DNA from: Spirodela intermedia
Lineage: Eukaryota > Streptophyta > Magnoliopsida > Alismatales > Araceae
Assembly: GCA_902729315.2 (NCBI GenBank)
Contig: LR746275.1
Coordinates: forward strand, 4,034,001-4,098,000
DNA: 64,000 bases
Reading direction: 5' to 3'
The notes beneath the pieces are model-generated. The model had not been told where the DNA came from and did no database searches. It was given only the letters and a program-made list of their open reading frames with translations. A program made the translations under genes and the position numbers. Of the stretch, positions 25,002-37,736 are shown piece after piece. The stretch's first letter is position 1, and each line of letters begins with the position of its first letter.

Positions 25002-25094
25002 TGTTGACACAAGAAGGGAAAACCATATAATCCATAAAACATAAAAATAGAATACATGATTAGTGGGCCGGGAGTCCAATACCACTATTGAACA
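25002..25094 (-). repeat. Putative 93-bp 5' LTR of the copia relic
   Basis: On the - strand the segment begins TGTT at 25094 and ends AACA at 25002, giving the TG..CA ends and short terminal inverted repeat expected of an LTR, with the primer-binding site immediately after. Its centre is AT-rich (TATTTTTATGTTTTATGG). At 93 bp it is short even for small-LTR copia lineages. No 3' copy exists to confirm the outer end. Confidence 0.5.
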
Positions 25095-25844
25095 GCCCCC
25101 TCTGTGAGTTTAGCTACCTCATCCTTGACCACCGCAAAGTGACGACCGCAGATGAACCCTGCGTCACCGTTACGATTCGCCAGCAGACTCCTCCTGCGAT
25201 ATGTGTTGCTATCCGTCGCGGGTGCGCAGAAATCTGTGAAGCTCTCTCTGAAAGTCGCAGTGTCGTCGTGGAACGGCACGTCGCACCAGTTGTAGCCTCA
25301 TTGCAGTTGTTGGGATCGACCTGGAGACCTCGGCCTACCTCCTCCCGCGCCTTCCCTTGGGTCTCGACCGTCAACCTTCCCCTCTTCGTCTCTCCCTGTG
25401 CCCGCCCGCGTGCAGAGAGAGTATGCAGAAGAGGAGAAGAACAGGGCCCAGTGCGAACGCATGCAGGAAGACACAGGGTGCTTGACCTCGGGCTCCAAGC
25501 GTCTGCGTCGGTGTAAGCTCGGGAGGATGACGATGGCTTCGCATGAGTGGGAATGCTAACACCTGGGAGGGCACGGACGCAAAATTAAACGCTCAGATGA
25601 GGGTAAATCTATAATTACGAAGGAAGACTGGCCGTTGGCGCTGATCAAGAAGAGGAACCTCTGCCCCGATCTCCTTCGTCTCCGGGGAGGGATCGCCTGT
25701 TCTTATCCCGCTCCTTCTCGATCTCTTCATCCTCCTCCTTTTCCTCTTCCTTGTATTCTTCTTCCTCTCCGGGGGAGTATCCTGACGCAGGCACTCGGAG
25801 CCGCCGTCTGGCCGATAGTGTGGTGGGGTGGGAGGAGTGGGAGC

Positions 25845-28706
25845 ATGGGAGACGGGGAACAGGAACGACAGATCTACCACGAGAAGCAGAGGCTGCAGTT
25901 CTGCCTGCTGCACGCTCTTAACAACCTCCTCCAGGTTTTGGTTTCCGCTGAAGCCTCGTTTTGATTTCTTTTCCGATGCCTCTGTCAAGCAATGACTCCC
26001 GACGTCGTCAGTATCACGGTTCTCTCTTTTTCCTTCTGAGAGTCAGACTTGGGAAATGAAAAAGAAGAAGAATAGGAATAGGATTGCGATCTTATCATTC
26101 GAACGTTCCCCCATCTGATCGCGAGGGTTGAAAATACACTGCATGTGAGAGGACGTGTCAGAACTCGTGTGGTTTCAGCCTAGTTGCAAAGAAAATGGTG
26201 GTTCAAAATTGTCGGCGGTTGATAGGAAACCTATTTAGCTGTTCTTTTGGGCATGGCTCTCTCTTGATTTGTCTTCCTCTTTGGATTCGCATCATCCTCT
26301 GCCATTTTCCATCTGGGTCAAGCCTGGAAACTAGTGTTACAGAACTCTCCGAGGGGTTTGATTGTTGTCGGCAATGAGGAAGCAAACGTGAATTGTGGGA
26401 TTTAGTCTTTTAGTTCTTTGGAGAAGGAATAAGCCCGTACGGATGGTTTTATTCTGAATTTTAGATTGGAACTGGCTGTTATTCCTGCTATTTTTTTTCT
26501 TTCAAGAAGGGGGGGGGGGTACCCAGAGCTGCTACTACCCCCCCTTTCCAAGTCGTCGTTACTAATTTGATACAGATTTTTGGTTCTAGTGGTAAATTTT
26601 ATAACACGAAGGAAGTTGAATCGTTTTTCTAAGTGAAAGAGGGGATGAGGAACCATTCTCAAAAGAAGAAGTGAATCAAGAGATGAGAATCATTTGATCT
26701 TGAAGTTAATGGGAAAGCAAGGAGATCACGCACCAATACAATGGGGCCACGAAAGAACACCTCAAGGAAGAGGGCACGAACTTCATTTCAAGGCCTTTTG
26801 AATTTCTGATGCTGAACAATGCTACATGGATCGGAGGGATAATGGAAAGGATGTAGGGAATATTCATTTGGATGTCATACATATTAACGTTCTTCAATGC
26901 GAATTCAACTCCCTACGAAGAGGAAAAACCAGAAAATTAATCGTTTCATTCTCATCCCAAAATCAAACACTTTAAAATTTTGATGGGACATTACTGATGA
27001 TCTGCCACATTAAAGATCCCTCGGAATAGAAAATAGACATTTTCTTCACTAATCCCCGTGTTCATCATTGTGTCTACTTTGGTTGGTAGCACGGATCCTA
27101 TTCCATCATCCCACCACATCTGAAGTCATGTATACGTTCAATATGCATGATATATTTATTTCTGTTTTCGTCTGCCCCTTTTCTCTTCTTGTCTTAGGGT
27201 CGCTGCTCATAAAGATGTTGCTATATCTATTTATAAGTTCTCCGAAGGTTATCCGTGAGATACAATCTTGCCCTGGTACTCTGCCTCTTATTTCTTTTGT
27301 AGAGTCATCTTATAGATGATCTTCTCCAGTCTTTTCTCATGTCGACCTTTTTAGCATTTGTATTTCAGCCAACCCCATCCTGTTCGTTTTCCTGCTTTAA
27401 TTGGTCTGATTTCCATCCCCTTTCAATTTACTTGTGATGGGATGGCGGTCGCCCACAGAGGGGGCTGCTTTCCCTTTTCAACCCGGTAATTGTAGTGATA
27501 TTGTGGGTCATTTCTCTGTTCATCGTATCCATTGCTTCAACTGTTCGATCCAAGTATCAGAAATAAATTGTATTTTTTCTTTCTGTGTTCTTGGCCGAAA
27601 GCATATATGCTCCATCTTGTTCCTACCTCCATTCTCTCTCTCTTTTACCCAGAGACTTTGATCGTTGGTTTTTCTCGAGTTCATCGGATAGTGAAAATGC
27701 TTTTCGCAATTACTGGAGAAGAGGAAACGCATGAGATACTCCTTCGGGTGAACTTTTTTCTGTGTAGGCCTGATCTTCTACGAGAGAGGACGATGGTTGA
27801 TTCTACATTCCTTTGTTTTGGATTATTGTGACTGAAGTAGGCAGGCAGGCGTCGGAATTTAATGGATCTTCCGGGGCCCGCCTTTCAGTTTGCTCTGTAT
27901 TTTCCGTATCTACTCTCTCGCTCTGCTGCTTCCTTGTCCGATAATTAATTTTAAAAAGTGATCTTGCGGGGTTGCCCGTGTTTCAGTTTCATTTGGTCCG
28001 GTGTCTTCCTTGGGAACATATTCTTTTGGAAGGATTTGCAGTATGACCCCACCCAGGGAATGTGACAGAGGCTAGTTGACCTTCGAAGAAGAATAGGTTC
28101 CTACCCCACGTCTGTTTGGCGTATTATTTACTGGTTTTTGGCGTGAATGTGTGTGTGCCAGAGACCAGGTTCTTCTTCTGGTTTTCATTTCTACTGAGAA
28201 ACCATTCAGAATCTACGTCGGCGTTTCAGGCGGGGGACTCCTTCTCTCGGGTGGAGTTGGACGCGATCGCGGAGCAGCTCGTCGTTGACGATCCGGAGGA
28301 GTCAAGCTGGTGGACCCCGCTGTCCGTGGTGTTTCGTCCGCACCACAACAGGCTGACCGGGAACTACGACGTCAACGTGCTGATTGCGGCTCTGGAGAGC
28401 CGGGGCAGGAGGGTGCTTTGGCACGACCGTCGGCGCGGAGCTTCCTCGATCGGCCTCGGCGCGCCCGGAGAGCCGGCGGCGGCGCCGCCTCCATTGGAGG
28501 GCATCTTGTTGAATGTACCGGTGAGGAAGCTCGCCGGGCTCTGGAAGAGCAGGCACTGGCTCACTCTACGGCAGATCGACGGCCGCTGGTATAACTTGGA
28601 CAGCGATCTCGAAGAGCCCCACCCCTTCAAGGACGAGGGAGATGTGGAGGGCTTCGTGGACGATGTACTAGCCGATGGTGGCGAGGTGCTGCTGGTCCTC
28701 CGTTGA
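25845..28706 (+). CDS. JOSL: Josephin-like deubiquitinase (JOSL-type)
   Basis: A 188-residue cysteine protease of the Josephin (ataxin-3) family that removes ubiquitin. I find two exons: 25845-25934 (30 codons, phase 0, CAG|GTTTTG) and 28230-28706 after TTTCAG. The intron is 2.3 kb and AT-rich. Exon 1 carries the catalytic block IYHEKQRLQFCLLHALNNLLQ, with the nucleophile at Cys20. The His of SRHWLTLR (about residue 139) and the Asn of WYNLDS (about residue 152) complete the triad. PLSVVFRPHHN, LTGNYDVNV and VLWHDRRRGASSI are family blocks. The length matches the stand-alone plant Josephin-like protein, with no ubiquitin-interacting motif. The frame is open upstream of 25845, but MGDGEQ is where family similarity begins. 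Confidence 0.94.
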
Positions 28707-29766
28707 AAAAAAATTCCCTGTCTCTCTCTCTCTGTATCTTGTGAGATGCCCGATCTGAGCGAGGAGGTGCAGCTGACCCTCATGTTGTCGTCTTCTCTTC
28801 GACCAGCGAGCGAAGCGGCCGATTAATGGATTATCGGAAGAGAGCGATCCGGTGATGTATGTACTCTTCTTCCCCAGAAAGGTTGGTCAAATGGGTCGTA
28901 TGTACTCTGATCCACCTGCTAGTAGAGAGAGAGAGAGAGAGTGGAGGGAGGCGGCGGGCCCAGCTGTGCGACATGACGAGGAGTGCGTGACAATGCGTCA
29001 CTGGGGGGAAGTCTGTATGAGCTTGACAACGCTGCTGGAATAGGCTGCGTCAGGGTCTCCCGAGGTGGGCTCGTCTGTCGAAAGCTCCTCGCAGGGATGG
29101 TACGGCGCGGGGTCCTCGAGGAAAGGGGATCCGTCCCCTCCAGGGTGCCCTCTTCTCTCGGTCAACGCTCGTTTCACACACCGACACGAGTAAAGTTAGA
29201 GGAACGCCCCCACCGTCGTGACCGGCACCTCTCTCTCTCTCTTTACACAGCCGACGGAGGAGAGGACTGAGCAGACGCGCTGCGCGAGCCAGTCCAGGAG
29301 AGGGGTCAAGGCCGGCATGTCAAAAGAAAAGAGAGCGGGGGAGCGCACCTCGAAAGCAATGCCGGAAGGGTCTTGTCTATGATTCACTCTTCCATGACCG
29401 CGCTCCTCCCTTCTTCAATGCCGCCGATTCCCCACCACCACGACGGCGACAGTGCAACTCCTCCTCGTTCCTCCCCAGGTCCGGCAACGCAGGCCCCCGC
29501 GTCAAATCTCCTCTCCCCCCTCTAATACACCAGCCTTCCCTCTATCTGCCCTCAAATCCCTCTCTATCTACGGTGCTTTATCTTTCTCTCACTTTCTTGG
29601 CAATAACCCTCTCCAGCCCGGCCGTCCATCCCCATAAATATCAGTCTCCCTCCCTCTCTTCCAACCCCCCACTCTACCTCCGGATCCGTCCCCTCTTCAT
29701 CTCTCTCCGGGTCGTTCGAAATCCATCTGAGGGAGTGTCGCACTTTGGGCCAAGAGGAGGGAAGCC
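28707..29766. other. Gap between the Josephin-like gene and the small basic protein gene
   Basis: No gene is supported. It contains a (CT)5-6 run just after the Josephin stop codon and (GA)n at about 28925-28941. A CT/CCTC-rich pyrimidine stretch lies at about 29500-29710, just before the next start. This looks like a 3' UTR followed by a pyrimidine-rich promoter or leader. Confidence 0.5.
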
Positions 29767-30126
29767 ATGGCGGCGAGAAATGGAAGCAGGAGAGAGGCGT
29801 TGCTCAGCCCAGACATGGGCGAGAAGCCCACCGTTCTCCTGAGTTCCGGCTGCAGCACCACCGGGCGGAGAGCCGCCGCACCCCCGAAGAGGGCACCCAG
29901 GGCCTCCGGCTACTGCGTGTGCCGGAGAGCCGTCGGGCTGCTCAGGTTCATCGGAGGCAGCGTGGTGCAGGCGCTGAGCTACATCTCCCGCCGAAGGAGC
30001 TCCTCGGCCAAGGTGTCCCCGAAGACCGGCTCGAGGCAGTTCCCTCCGCCCCGGGAATCCCACCACGCCGAGGCCATTGAGGACTGCATCAGGTTCATAA
30101 ACTCCTCCTCCAGGAGGTTATCCTAG
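29767..30126 (+). CDS. Small basic plant protein of unknown function
   Basis: A 119-residue, single-exon, Arg/Ser-rich protein without signal peptide or membrane segment. Blocks that look conserved are LLSPDMGEKPTVLLSSGCS near the N-terminus, a central ..RFIGGSVVQALSYISRRRSSS and the C-terminal HHAEAIEDCIRFINSSS. I recall a small plant family with SPD..KPT..L and EA(I/V)EDCI.F(I/L)NSS ends, some members of which are labelled josephin-like, but there is no Josephin catalytic domain here. An alternative start is the Met at 29815. The gene lies downstream of the true Josephin-like gene on the same strand. Function is unknown. Confidence 0.72.
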   Translation: MAARNGSRREALLSPDMGEKPTVLLSSGCSTTGRRAAAPPKRAPRASGYCVCRRAVGLLRFIGGSVVQALSYISRRRSSSAKVSPKTGSRQFPPPRESHHAEAIEDCIRFINSSSRRLS

Positions 30127-30701
30127 GATCAGAAGCATCTCACTGTAAATCCCCAAGCATTCAAACAAAATCACACGTTTCAAACAAGCCCCCTCTTCCT
30201 CGCGTCATGCTCCTCTCTCCTTGATAGCCGACGATTCCTCCTCTCCTTTTTCTTTATGCCAACGCAATAGATCGCTAAAAAGCCGACGATGGGTGGGTAG
30301 AAAATTTCCCAACCAATCGGCATGAATCCATCGACTGCATCGTAATCACTGCTGTCCAGTCTGCAGCGTCTTTCTACAGATCAAATGTGAAGTTTCTTTA
30401 CAGATGTACATGATAATGGGAACCTAGCAAAACTGTTCCTTTCCGGGTTCTAGCCCCCACCTTCTGTCCGTATCTCCCTTCCGCAGCGCCCAGCAATGGC
30501 TTGGCATTTATGTAAGCGATCTCTCGCCCGAGCTTCCCCGCTCTCCCGCCGCAGGATTTCGTCTAAATCTCCTTCCTGAGCTCCAAGAATGCTCCGAAAC
30601 CACTTCACCGGTCGCCCCGGTTCCTCATCTTCTAGCGGCCTCTGGATCTCCGTCCCTCTGCGTACCCTCCTCCTCGCATTGGATGAGTAATCTCCTCTGC
30701 C

Positions 30702-31571
30702 TCAATCGACGATCTTCTCCCCGGTCGAGAAGAGATTCCACACCACGGTTCCGACGATATAAAGGGTAACAGAGACCCCGAAGACATCATCCCACGAGCC
30801 TGAAATTCGTCATTGCACCCAACAACACGCAGCGGGTTAGTCTTCGGACAGGAAGATGGAACAATCGGCCATTAGCACCTCGCTCGTATCACTTAAGAAG
30901 ATTTCTCAACGAACCATGCTGCAGCAGATAGCCCGTCGCCGCGGTGCCGAAGACGCCCGCCAGAACCCCAGCGGTGTTCGAAAGACCAAGCAGCACTCCC
31001 TGCGCATGATTTCGGACAGCACGTCATGGCTCGCTCCGACGGATCATGAAAGGTTCACGATTAAGGAAATAAACCAATTAAATACGACAGAAAGCCATAA
31101 TCCAAGAATCTCGAGCATCATGCCACCCCAGAAGTTAATGGGTTCGTTCTGGACGTTCGGATGCAGATGAGACGAATATGTGGAACGCGCTGATTAGCAC
31201 TCACAGAATAACGGGGCGCGAGGTCTTGATGGTTGGAGTAAAGACCTGACTGGGAGAATGCATCCATTCCCTGTAAGACGAGTGTGAAAAAAAATGAGTC
31301 CTTGACTTTGGCAATGCTATATTCTGAGAGAAGATCGGGCAACCACGCAGAAATATGCTGTCGAGACGTTCGAAACTTAAACTCAATGTGATATTAAGAC
31401 ATCGAAACTTTAAAATAAGTATTTGAACACTTTTTAAAAACGTTATGTAGCATATATTGACCCAAATTGCATGACTCCAAGAAACCAAAAGGAACGTTGC
31501 CCGTCGCAAGGATATGTGAAGGCATGATACGAGCTCTTATGCTAGCAAAGGGTATCAATTCCAAACATGCC

Positions 31572-31602
<31 letters not shown>

Positions 31603-34600
31603 CAATGGCATGAAATAGCATGATGTTGACAATCTGAAACGAGAACAAGTCAAAGGCTTAATGTAACCACGAATTAGATGCGACAGAAGTAACCTGGCTG
31701 CATGCCATGCATAGTATTGCCATTGAGGGAGAGTCAACGTGGCTTAGCTGAGTTAAGAAGAATGCCGGGCCAAGAAATCCAATTGATTGCATGATCTGCA
31801 CGAATTCGAATCCATAACCAAGGAAAATCAATTAAAATAAGCAGGTTTCAAATCCTTTTCTCCCAACACTCAGAAGGGTATTGATTTACTTTCCACAGTT
31901 GTAGGCGTGAAAATAACCAGAAAATTACGATAAATAAAGGATAGGCCGTCTGCACCAGTAGGATGACCTAATCTACATTCTTTCAAGTAGAAAGTTAACT
32001 ACAGGCCTTTTAAAACACCAAGGACTACAACACAATGCTGATGATTTGCTATAAGTCTTTAGGGTGGCCTTGTTATCCCCTGGCTTCTTGCTTTAAAATC
32101 CGAGTGAAAATAAAAAAAATGTCCAAATGAATTATTGTTATGCTCCATAAGTTGATTTACGCCTGGAAAACCAATTTACCGATGTTTTTCCCTGTGCATT
32201 ACCGTTGCCCCTTAGAATCGGGGAATTGTAAATCGTATTTCAGAACCAGCCCAATCCTTCTGGGACTCTACATCTTCCCCCTAATTTCATCTTTGTTTTT
32301 CTCCATATCAGTTTTTTTTTTTTTTTTGGTATAACTGACACTGAAACCAAAAGTTTTTTGATTAGTTCCTCTTCACCAAAATTCTAACCTCCTGGATAAA
32401 ACGATGCATTCATTATACTTTTCACCATCTTTTCTATGCAGAAAAATAGTCCAGAAAACTTGACTGTTTTGTGTCCTAGAAGATAGATAACAAAAACACA
32501 GTCTGGAGTAAGTAAATTCTAAGTTTTCCACTCAAATGATGCGAGAAAGGCCCACACCTTTCGAACGGTCGTAACTGATAATCCTCTAGTCACGAGAGAG
32601 TCTGCGATCCATCCACCAAGATTAGAAGAAAGTGCCATTGTGAGCCAGGGAAGAACACAGAAAAGCCCGGACTCAGTGAGGTTGAACTTTAAGACCTGAT
32701 ATCCATTTTGTCAGAAGAAAAATGAAGAGAAAAACGTTATTATAGATTTCAGTGTGAAAAAATGATCGAGAGCAATGATCAATAGCTAGTGTACAACTAT
32801 AATATCATAGAAGCATAGTAAGTATCCAGCAGAAAGAAGCACACATCATGTTATATGGACAATATTATAACATTCGAACTTTGATCAGTTCATCAAGTTC
32901 ACTGGCTGTTATTTGATGAATGAATTCACCCATTGTCTATATAAAGAAATAGCATGTATTATTAACCATTCCGGGTTCAGAATCAGGTTACAAAGCTGCA
33001 GATATGGAAATCCTTTATACAAAAACTTAACATTCTCTTTCTATTTCTCATAAACAAGCTATACTGAAATCTTATTAAAGTTTACATATAAGGTGGTTTC
33101 CCCTTCGATTTTCTTGACATCCACACGTTTATCACATAACTTAAGCTAATCAACCAGAGGAACATACCTGTCCTTTCTCCATGAGCTTATGTAAATCATC
33201 AATGGCAACGATTAAATAGATCTATGTTGCCAATCTAAAATTTCTAAGTTTCTCCAAAAGGCACGAGATCTGCTAATTCTCTCTCTTTTTGTAATTTTCC
33301 TACTTAATTTCTAGCAGCAAAAGCCATTACATGCTCTCTCCATCCATGTTTTCCAAAGGTAAAAAGGCCGCGATGGATACACTACCGCCATCCGATTATA
33401 CCACTGGAGCATGTTCCTACGTGTACATAGTAGACAAAATGCGCATTTTAACCTTCATCAAAAGATGTATCTTAACTTAGTTGCTGACGTTTCAATGATA
33501 TTTTAACGATATAACATCTCCAACCTTGGACTAGTTATCTTCTTTAATTTGCTTCCTCTGGCTGTTTATTCTCTCATGCGATTCGCCATGCTATTCTCTT
33601 TGATGAACCTGACCCAATCGTCCCGGACGTAGAATCCAGAACGTAATCATTGATGCCACAATACAACATAAAAAGAACGAAACTACAAAGTGATGAACCG
33701 AAAATGCCAGCTGGCTGACATCTCAGAAGAGCATCCGACGTGGAACTTATGGACAAAAAAACTTATGAAAAATACTATCTTCCAGCTCCAACATTCATTG
33801 ACCTCTAGTGTATTTAACATTATTTGGGCATACAGACGCATGATAGGTATTTCAGGAAACATAAAAGTGGCTTACCTGATGGTAGTATGTTGGCATCCAT
33901 GTAAGAAGGATGAATGTTCCCCAGTTATGGCAAAAGTGGGAAACTATAAGGGCCCAAACGGGAGGCTTTGATAAGATCTCCCTCCAGGGTATTGTGGTGA
34001 CTGGCTCCTTGGAAATGTTGTTCCCAAGAAGAAGCTTTCGTTCTTCAGAGCTAAGGTCAGGATCTTCAAGAGGCGAGCTGTACGCCTGCCACAGAGAAAG
34101 AGGCAATAAAAATTGTTTATAGACTGTGAATAATGATCGGAAGCAGGGACTTGATTGGAGTACTGAACAAGAGATAATTAGAAAAATAGATCGCTTTCAT
34201 ATGACAGAAACTGTGTAGACATTTGGGACTCTACTCGTAATGCAGAAATCAAAAAGTGTACCTGATTAAGCCATATAACGAGCCAGGCAGATCCAAGAGA
34301 GCCAAAGGAGTAGAACACTGAAGACCAGCCAAAGCTGTCAATCAAAAGTGGCGAAAAGGCGAACCCAATTACTGATCCGAGGTACATTCCACTATATACT
34401 AGGGCCAATGATCTGCTTCTCTCTGATACAGGGACCCACTTTGATAGAATATTATTCATAGCGGGCATAGCAACACCCTGAAAACAAGAGACGCGATCAT
34501 TTTCAGTTCAAATAGAAATTTCTATAATGATGGAGAAGATACAAGGACTATATCATGTTACAATCCCTGGATATCCAGATCGATGCATGCTTCTTTTTGG

Positions 34601-36207
34601 CAGAGCTCGATAAAAAGTCCTTGAATGCCATTCCCTCTTTCCACGGGGATCACATTGAAATCCGTAAACTCACCTCACCAATACCCATGAAGGCACGCAC
34701 GATAAGCAAGAAGGGCAATCCTGCCTTCGCTGCAAAAGGCGTGAGGAGTGTTGCAATGGACCACCAAACAACTCCAAATCCTAGGACGCGCTTTCCACCG
34801 ACTTTATCTGCCCATATTCCGCCAGCAATCTATAAAAAAGGACAGGAGAGGCATTAGATCAGAAGAATGAGAAGCAGAGGACTTTGCTCTATCAGAATAG
34901 GAATGGCAGCATTAATGATTCACAACAGATCATTCATAGCGTTCGACTGACATAGATCTGTTTGCTTAAAAAGAAGAAGATAATATTATGACTTACGTGA
35001 TCAGCCGAAAAAAACACGGATAACTTTTTTCTTCTGAATGGCAAGGCTTCTTTCATGGATGAGATGGAAACCAAATCTTCCATCTTCAGATTTAAATATC
35101 ATTAAAGGAAAATTAAAGCGAATTCTTCTTAAATAAACCTAGAATGACCAGTGGGCATATTTGATATCAGGCTTTATTCGATCAGGTGAAGTCAGTTTTT
35201 CCACACCATCAATATGGATTCATTGAGGCAAATTATACAAGCGCGTCACCTAGATAGTCACCCTACTTCAGGGGAAGTTTATTCGGGAAGGAAAACGCCG
35301 ATGAGGTTTCTACCTTGACAGACTAGCTTTCCGCAATCAACTCGAAAATTAGCTTGTCCAGACGATATTACCCGATCAATTAGTTAGTGAATGAACTTAG
35401 AAGCACATCAAAGTTAACAGACTTTGCAGTCGCTACCATGATTAACCCTTCAAATGTAACAAGTAGGGGAAGAAGAAGCCTACTGAACGCATCCACTTTA
35501 GGGGAGAAAAAAAAAAAAAAAAACCAATTACACCGAGGGTGCACCGACCTGAGTGAGAAGGTAGCCCCAAAAGAAAGAGGACTGAATCAAGCCTACTGTG
35601 GCAGGGTTCCAACCAAACTCTGCTGACATGGGGAGGATGGCAATGCTCATGTTCACCTGCAAATGAAGGAAACCCGGTGCTGGTTCGACAGTCTCTTCAG
35701 AGAATTCAATGTCGGAGAGGTCAAAAGAATTGGAGTTGGGGGGAAGTAAATGTTCACACCACGTACACGGTCCATGTTGCAGAGCAAGAAGGCGGTGAAA
35801 CATAGGATAACGATCACCCACCGCTTCGGGATGGAGTCGGATAACCCATCCTTCTCATCACCCGCGGCCTCGTGCAGAGCATCCGCGAACTTGACCATTT
35901 CCGGCACCGCGGAGTCCGCCCCGACGTCAAAAGTTTCCGACTTCACGTCCGCTCCGCCCCCAATAACCCCCACGACCACCGACCTCCGCCGGGAGAGGCA
36001 CGCCCCCCGGAAGAGAGAGGCAGGAGGACGAGGGTGCCGCCAGAGCCCACGGCCGATCCTCTCCTTTGAGGAGCCGGGAATTTGCCCCCCAGCTTCCAAG
36101 GCCCTGCCGGCCTTCTTCTGGGCCGGGACACTGTTGACGGCGCTAGCGGCGCCGGCCACTGGCCGTGCACGTAGCGGTGAGGAAAAGGGAAGGAGGTAGA
36201 GCCCCAT
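30702..36207 (-). CDS. PHT4;1: Plastid anion/phosphate transporter PHT4;1 (ANTR1-like)
   Basis: A 539-residue major facilitator of the SLC17/PHT4 family. The best match by eye is PHT4;1/ANTR1, a thylakoid sodium-dependent phosphate transporter. Ten exons in transcript order: 36207-35767, 35656-35549, 34829-34674, 34477-34262, 34085-33876, 32695-32558, 31795-31694, 31270-31205, 30999-30915 and 30799-30702. All introns are GT/AG and the frame is preserved. The first about 125 residues are an Arg/Ser/Ala-rich plastid transit region. Family blocks are [112 protein letters not shown] and the C-terminal [12 protein letters not shown]. About 12 membrane helices are expected. No defect is seen. Confidence 0.95.
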
Positions 36208-36702
36208 GGCGAGGAGCTCCTCTTCCTTCTAGATCGCCTGTGTCAGATATCTCTGACCCATATGAGCGGGGGAAGCAGAGACTACTCGCCGTATGGCGCA
36301 GGTATATCACCAACGGTCTGCGAGGCCCCCCCTCCCATGGCTGTCCTTGCGACATCTGTGCAGCCTCCGCCGATATTTTTTATTTATTTTCAGTTTCTTT
36401 CCTCTCCCGGAAAAGATCTACGGGCATATTCTAATTCTATTTTCATATGCTCCCATTTAATTGCAGAAAATATAATCCGTGCATACCAAGTTCGTTCGTT
36501 CAGACACATCGTACGACGTCTATTATCGCCCCGTTATGACCCACTCGTTCATGCGCCGGTCGGGTCGGACCGGGTGAACCTTTGGCAACCCATTATGGCC
36601 CGACGTCACTGCGGTTCCCCCCCCCCCTTCCCCTTCCCCCCTCTTCTCTTACCTTGCACTGCCACTCCAGAGGAGGGTCAACGCCCCGCCATTCTTCTAT
36701 CC

Positions 36703-36768
<66 letters not shown>

Positions 36769-37736
36769 GGTGTCGCCGCCCCTCCCTCCCTCTCCGGCGA
36801 GGCGGGAGCTCTCTCAAAGGTGACGGTGAGTGCCAGCCCGAAGACGACGGTGGCTCTGCTCTGGGCTTGGCCAGGAACAGCAGCAGCAGCAGCATCCGTA
36901 ATCCCGCCTGCGGCATCCTTTATGGCCGCTGATTAATGGAACTCAGTAATTGGGTGGGGGAGGAAAGGCCTCTATGTTCCTCCCTCCTCCTCCGGCGGAC
37001 GTCCCCCCTCTTCCGTGGCCGGCATGAATTGTTCCTCACGGGTCCCCCCCGCCCCCGCCGTGGAGAGTTACTACCGTGCTGTAGATCGGATGGACCCGTG
37101 AGCGGAGCAACAGCTCCTGCTCGGTGGCGAAAACGAATGAATGTGGAACTTTACTACGCTAGTAAATACTCACTGAAGCTGTCGGCCCGTAGTTCGATCG
37201 GCGGTATTTCCGTAACCTCGCCTCATCGGCGGGGACTGTGGAAGCCGATGCCCTCTTCTTAATCCCGCTCGCTCAATCGGTCTCGCCTGGTTTTACAGTC
37301 GATTTGATAATTCGGTGGCATAAAAATGCGTACATGGGAAAACTAATGTTTAGCATTGAGACAGCGACCGTCGCAGATTGGGGACGTTAACAAGAAGAGA
37401 AAACGGACTGCCTGCGGGGGCACTGTGGATCGACCGACCGACCCTAGGGGCTGTGGCGGCTACTCGCTGTGAGGCTGATGGAGCGAGCAGTTGCCGGGTA
37501 GCTTGCTCTGTACATGGGCCAGGCTGGCGACCAGATGTCCCCCCAACGTTAAGCTCCAGTGAGCGCCACCGACCACCTTCCCCATCCCTATATCTCTTCA
37601 AGGAACCGGCGGTGAGGCCACGGAGTCAACGGCGTCACCTTCCTGCCTCTCTGCTTCCCTGTGCTGCTGCGGCTTTATTCCTCCTCCCTGCTTTCGTCGG
37701 CTTTCTGCAATTCCCTCGCTGCCAGCGCCATGGAGC
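36208..37736. other. Divergent promoter region, PHT4;1 / C2H2 gene
   Basis: This 1.5-kb interval separates divergently transcribed genes. It holds a (CT)n tract at about 36699-36767, poly-C runs near 36620, and a palindromic-looking TCAGATATCTCTGA near 36243-36256. ORFs that run across it are translations of the CT repeat. No gene is supported. Confidence 0.5.
36699..36767 (+). repeat. (CT)n microsatellite
   Basis: About 65 bp of nearly uninterrupted CT dinucleotide lie about 500 bp upstream of the PHT4;1 start. On the PHT4;1 strand it is (GA)n, so it could serve as a GAGA-type promoter element, but this is inference. Confidence 0.95.

Larger units (their letters stand above)
20520..25094 (-). 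mobile_element. Degenerate Ty1/copia retrotransposon, 3'-truncated
   Basis: Read on the - strand, domains run 5' to 3'. The primer-binding site is at 25001-24990. A GC-rich gag N-terminus lies at about 24960-24430. A gag core has NYTSW..FKLFF near 24280. A decayed protease reads WIIDLEAFTHMT near 23382-23347, where families have D-S-G-A. Reverse transcriptase reads LIIFVVYVDDILV at about 21226-21188. The start of RNase H reads SVESEYRVMVE near 20600-20560, with LRS beyond. Stops and frameshifts are scattered throughout. The RNase H match ends abruptly near 20520 and I find no matching 3' LTR, so the copy is truncated there. It is non-autonomous. Confidence 0.85.

Noticed and set aside
24645-25085. 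146-codon - strand ORF as a host gene
   Set aside because: It spans the LTR-like segment and primer-binding site of the copia relic and is low-complexity Pro/Ser/Arg, so it is treated as the gag leader.
36243-36256. TCAGATATCTCTGA near PHT4;1 as a circadian evening element
   Set aside because: It does not match the evening element AAAATATCT, and a nearby CGATATTTTT also differs by one base. Not enough to call a site.
36262-36936. 224-codon ORF between PHT4;1 and the C2H2 gene
   Set aside because: It crosses poly-C and (CT)n tracts, has no recognisable domain and lies in a divergent promoter region.
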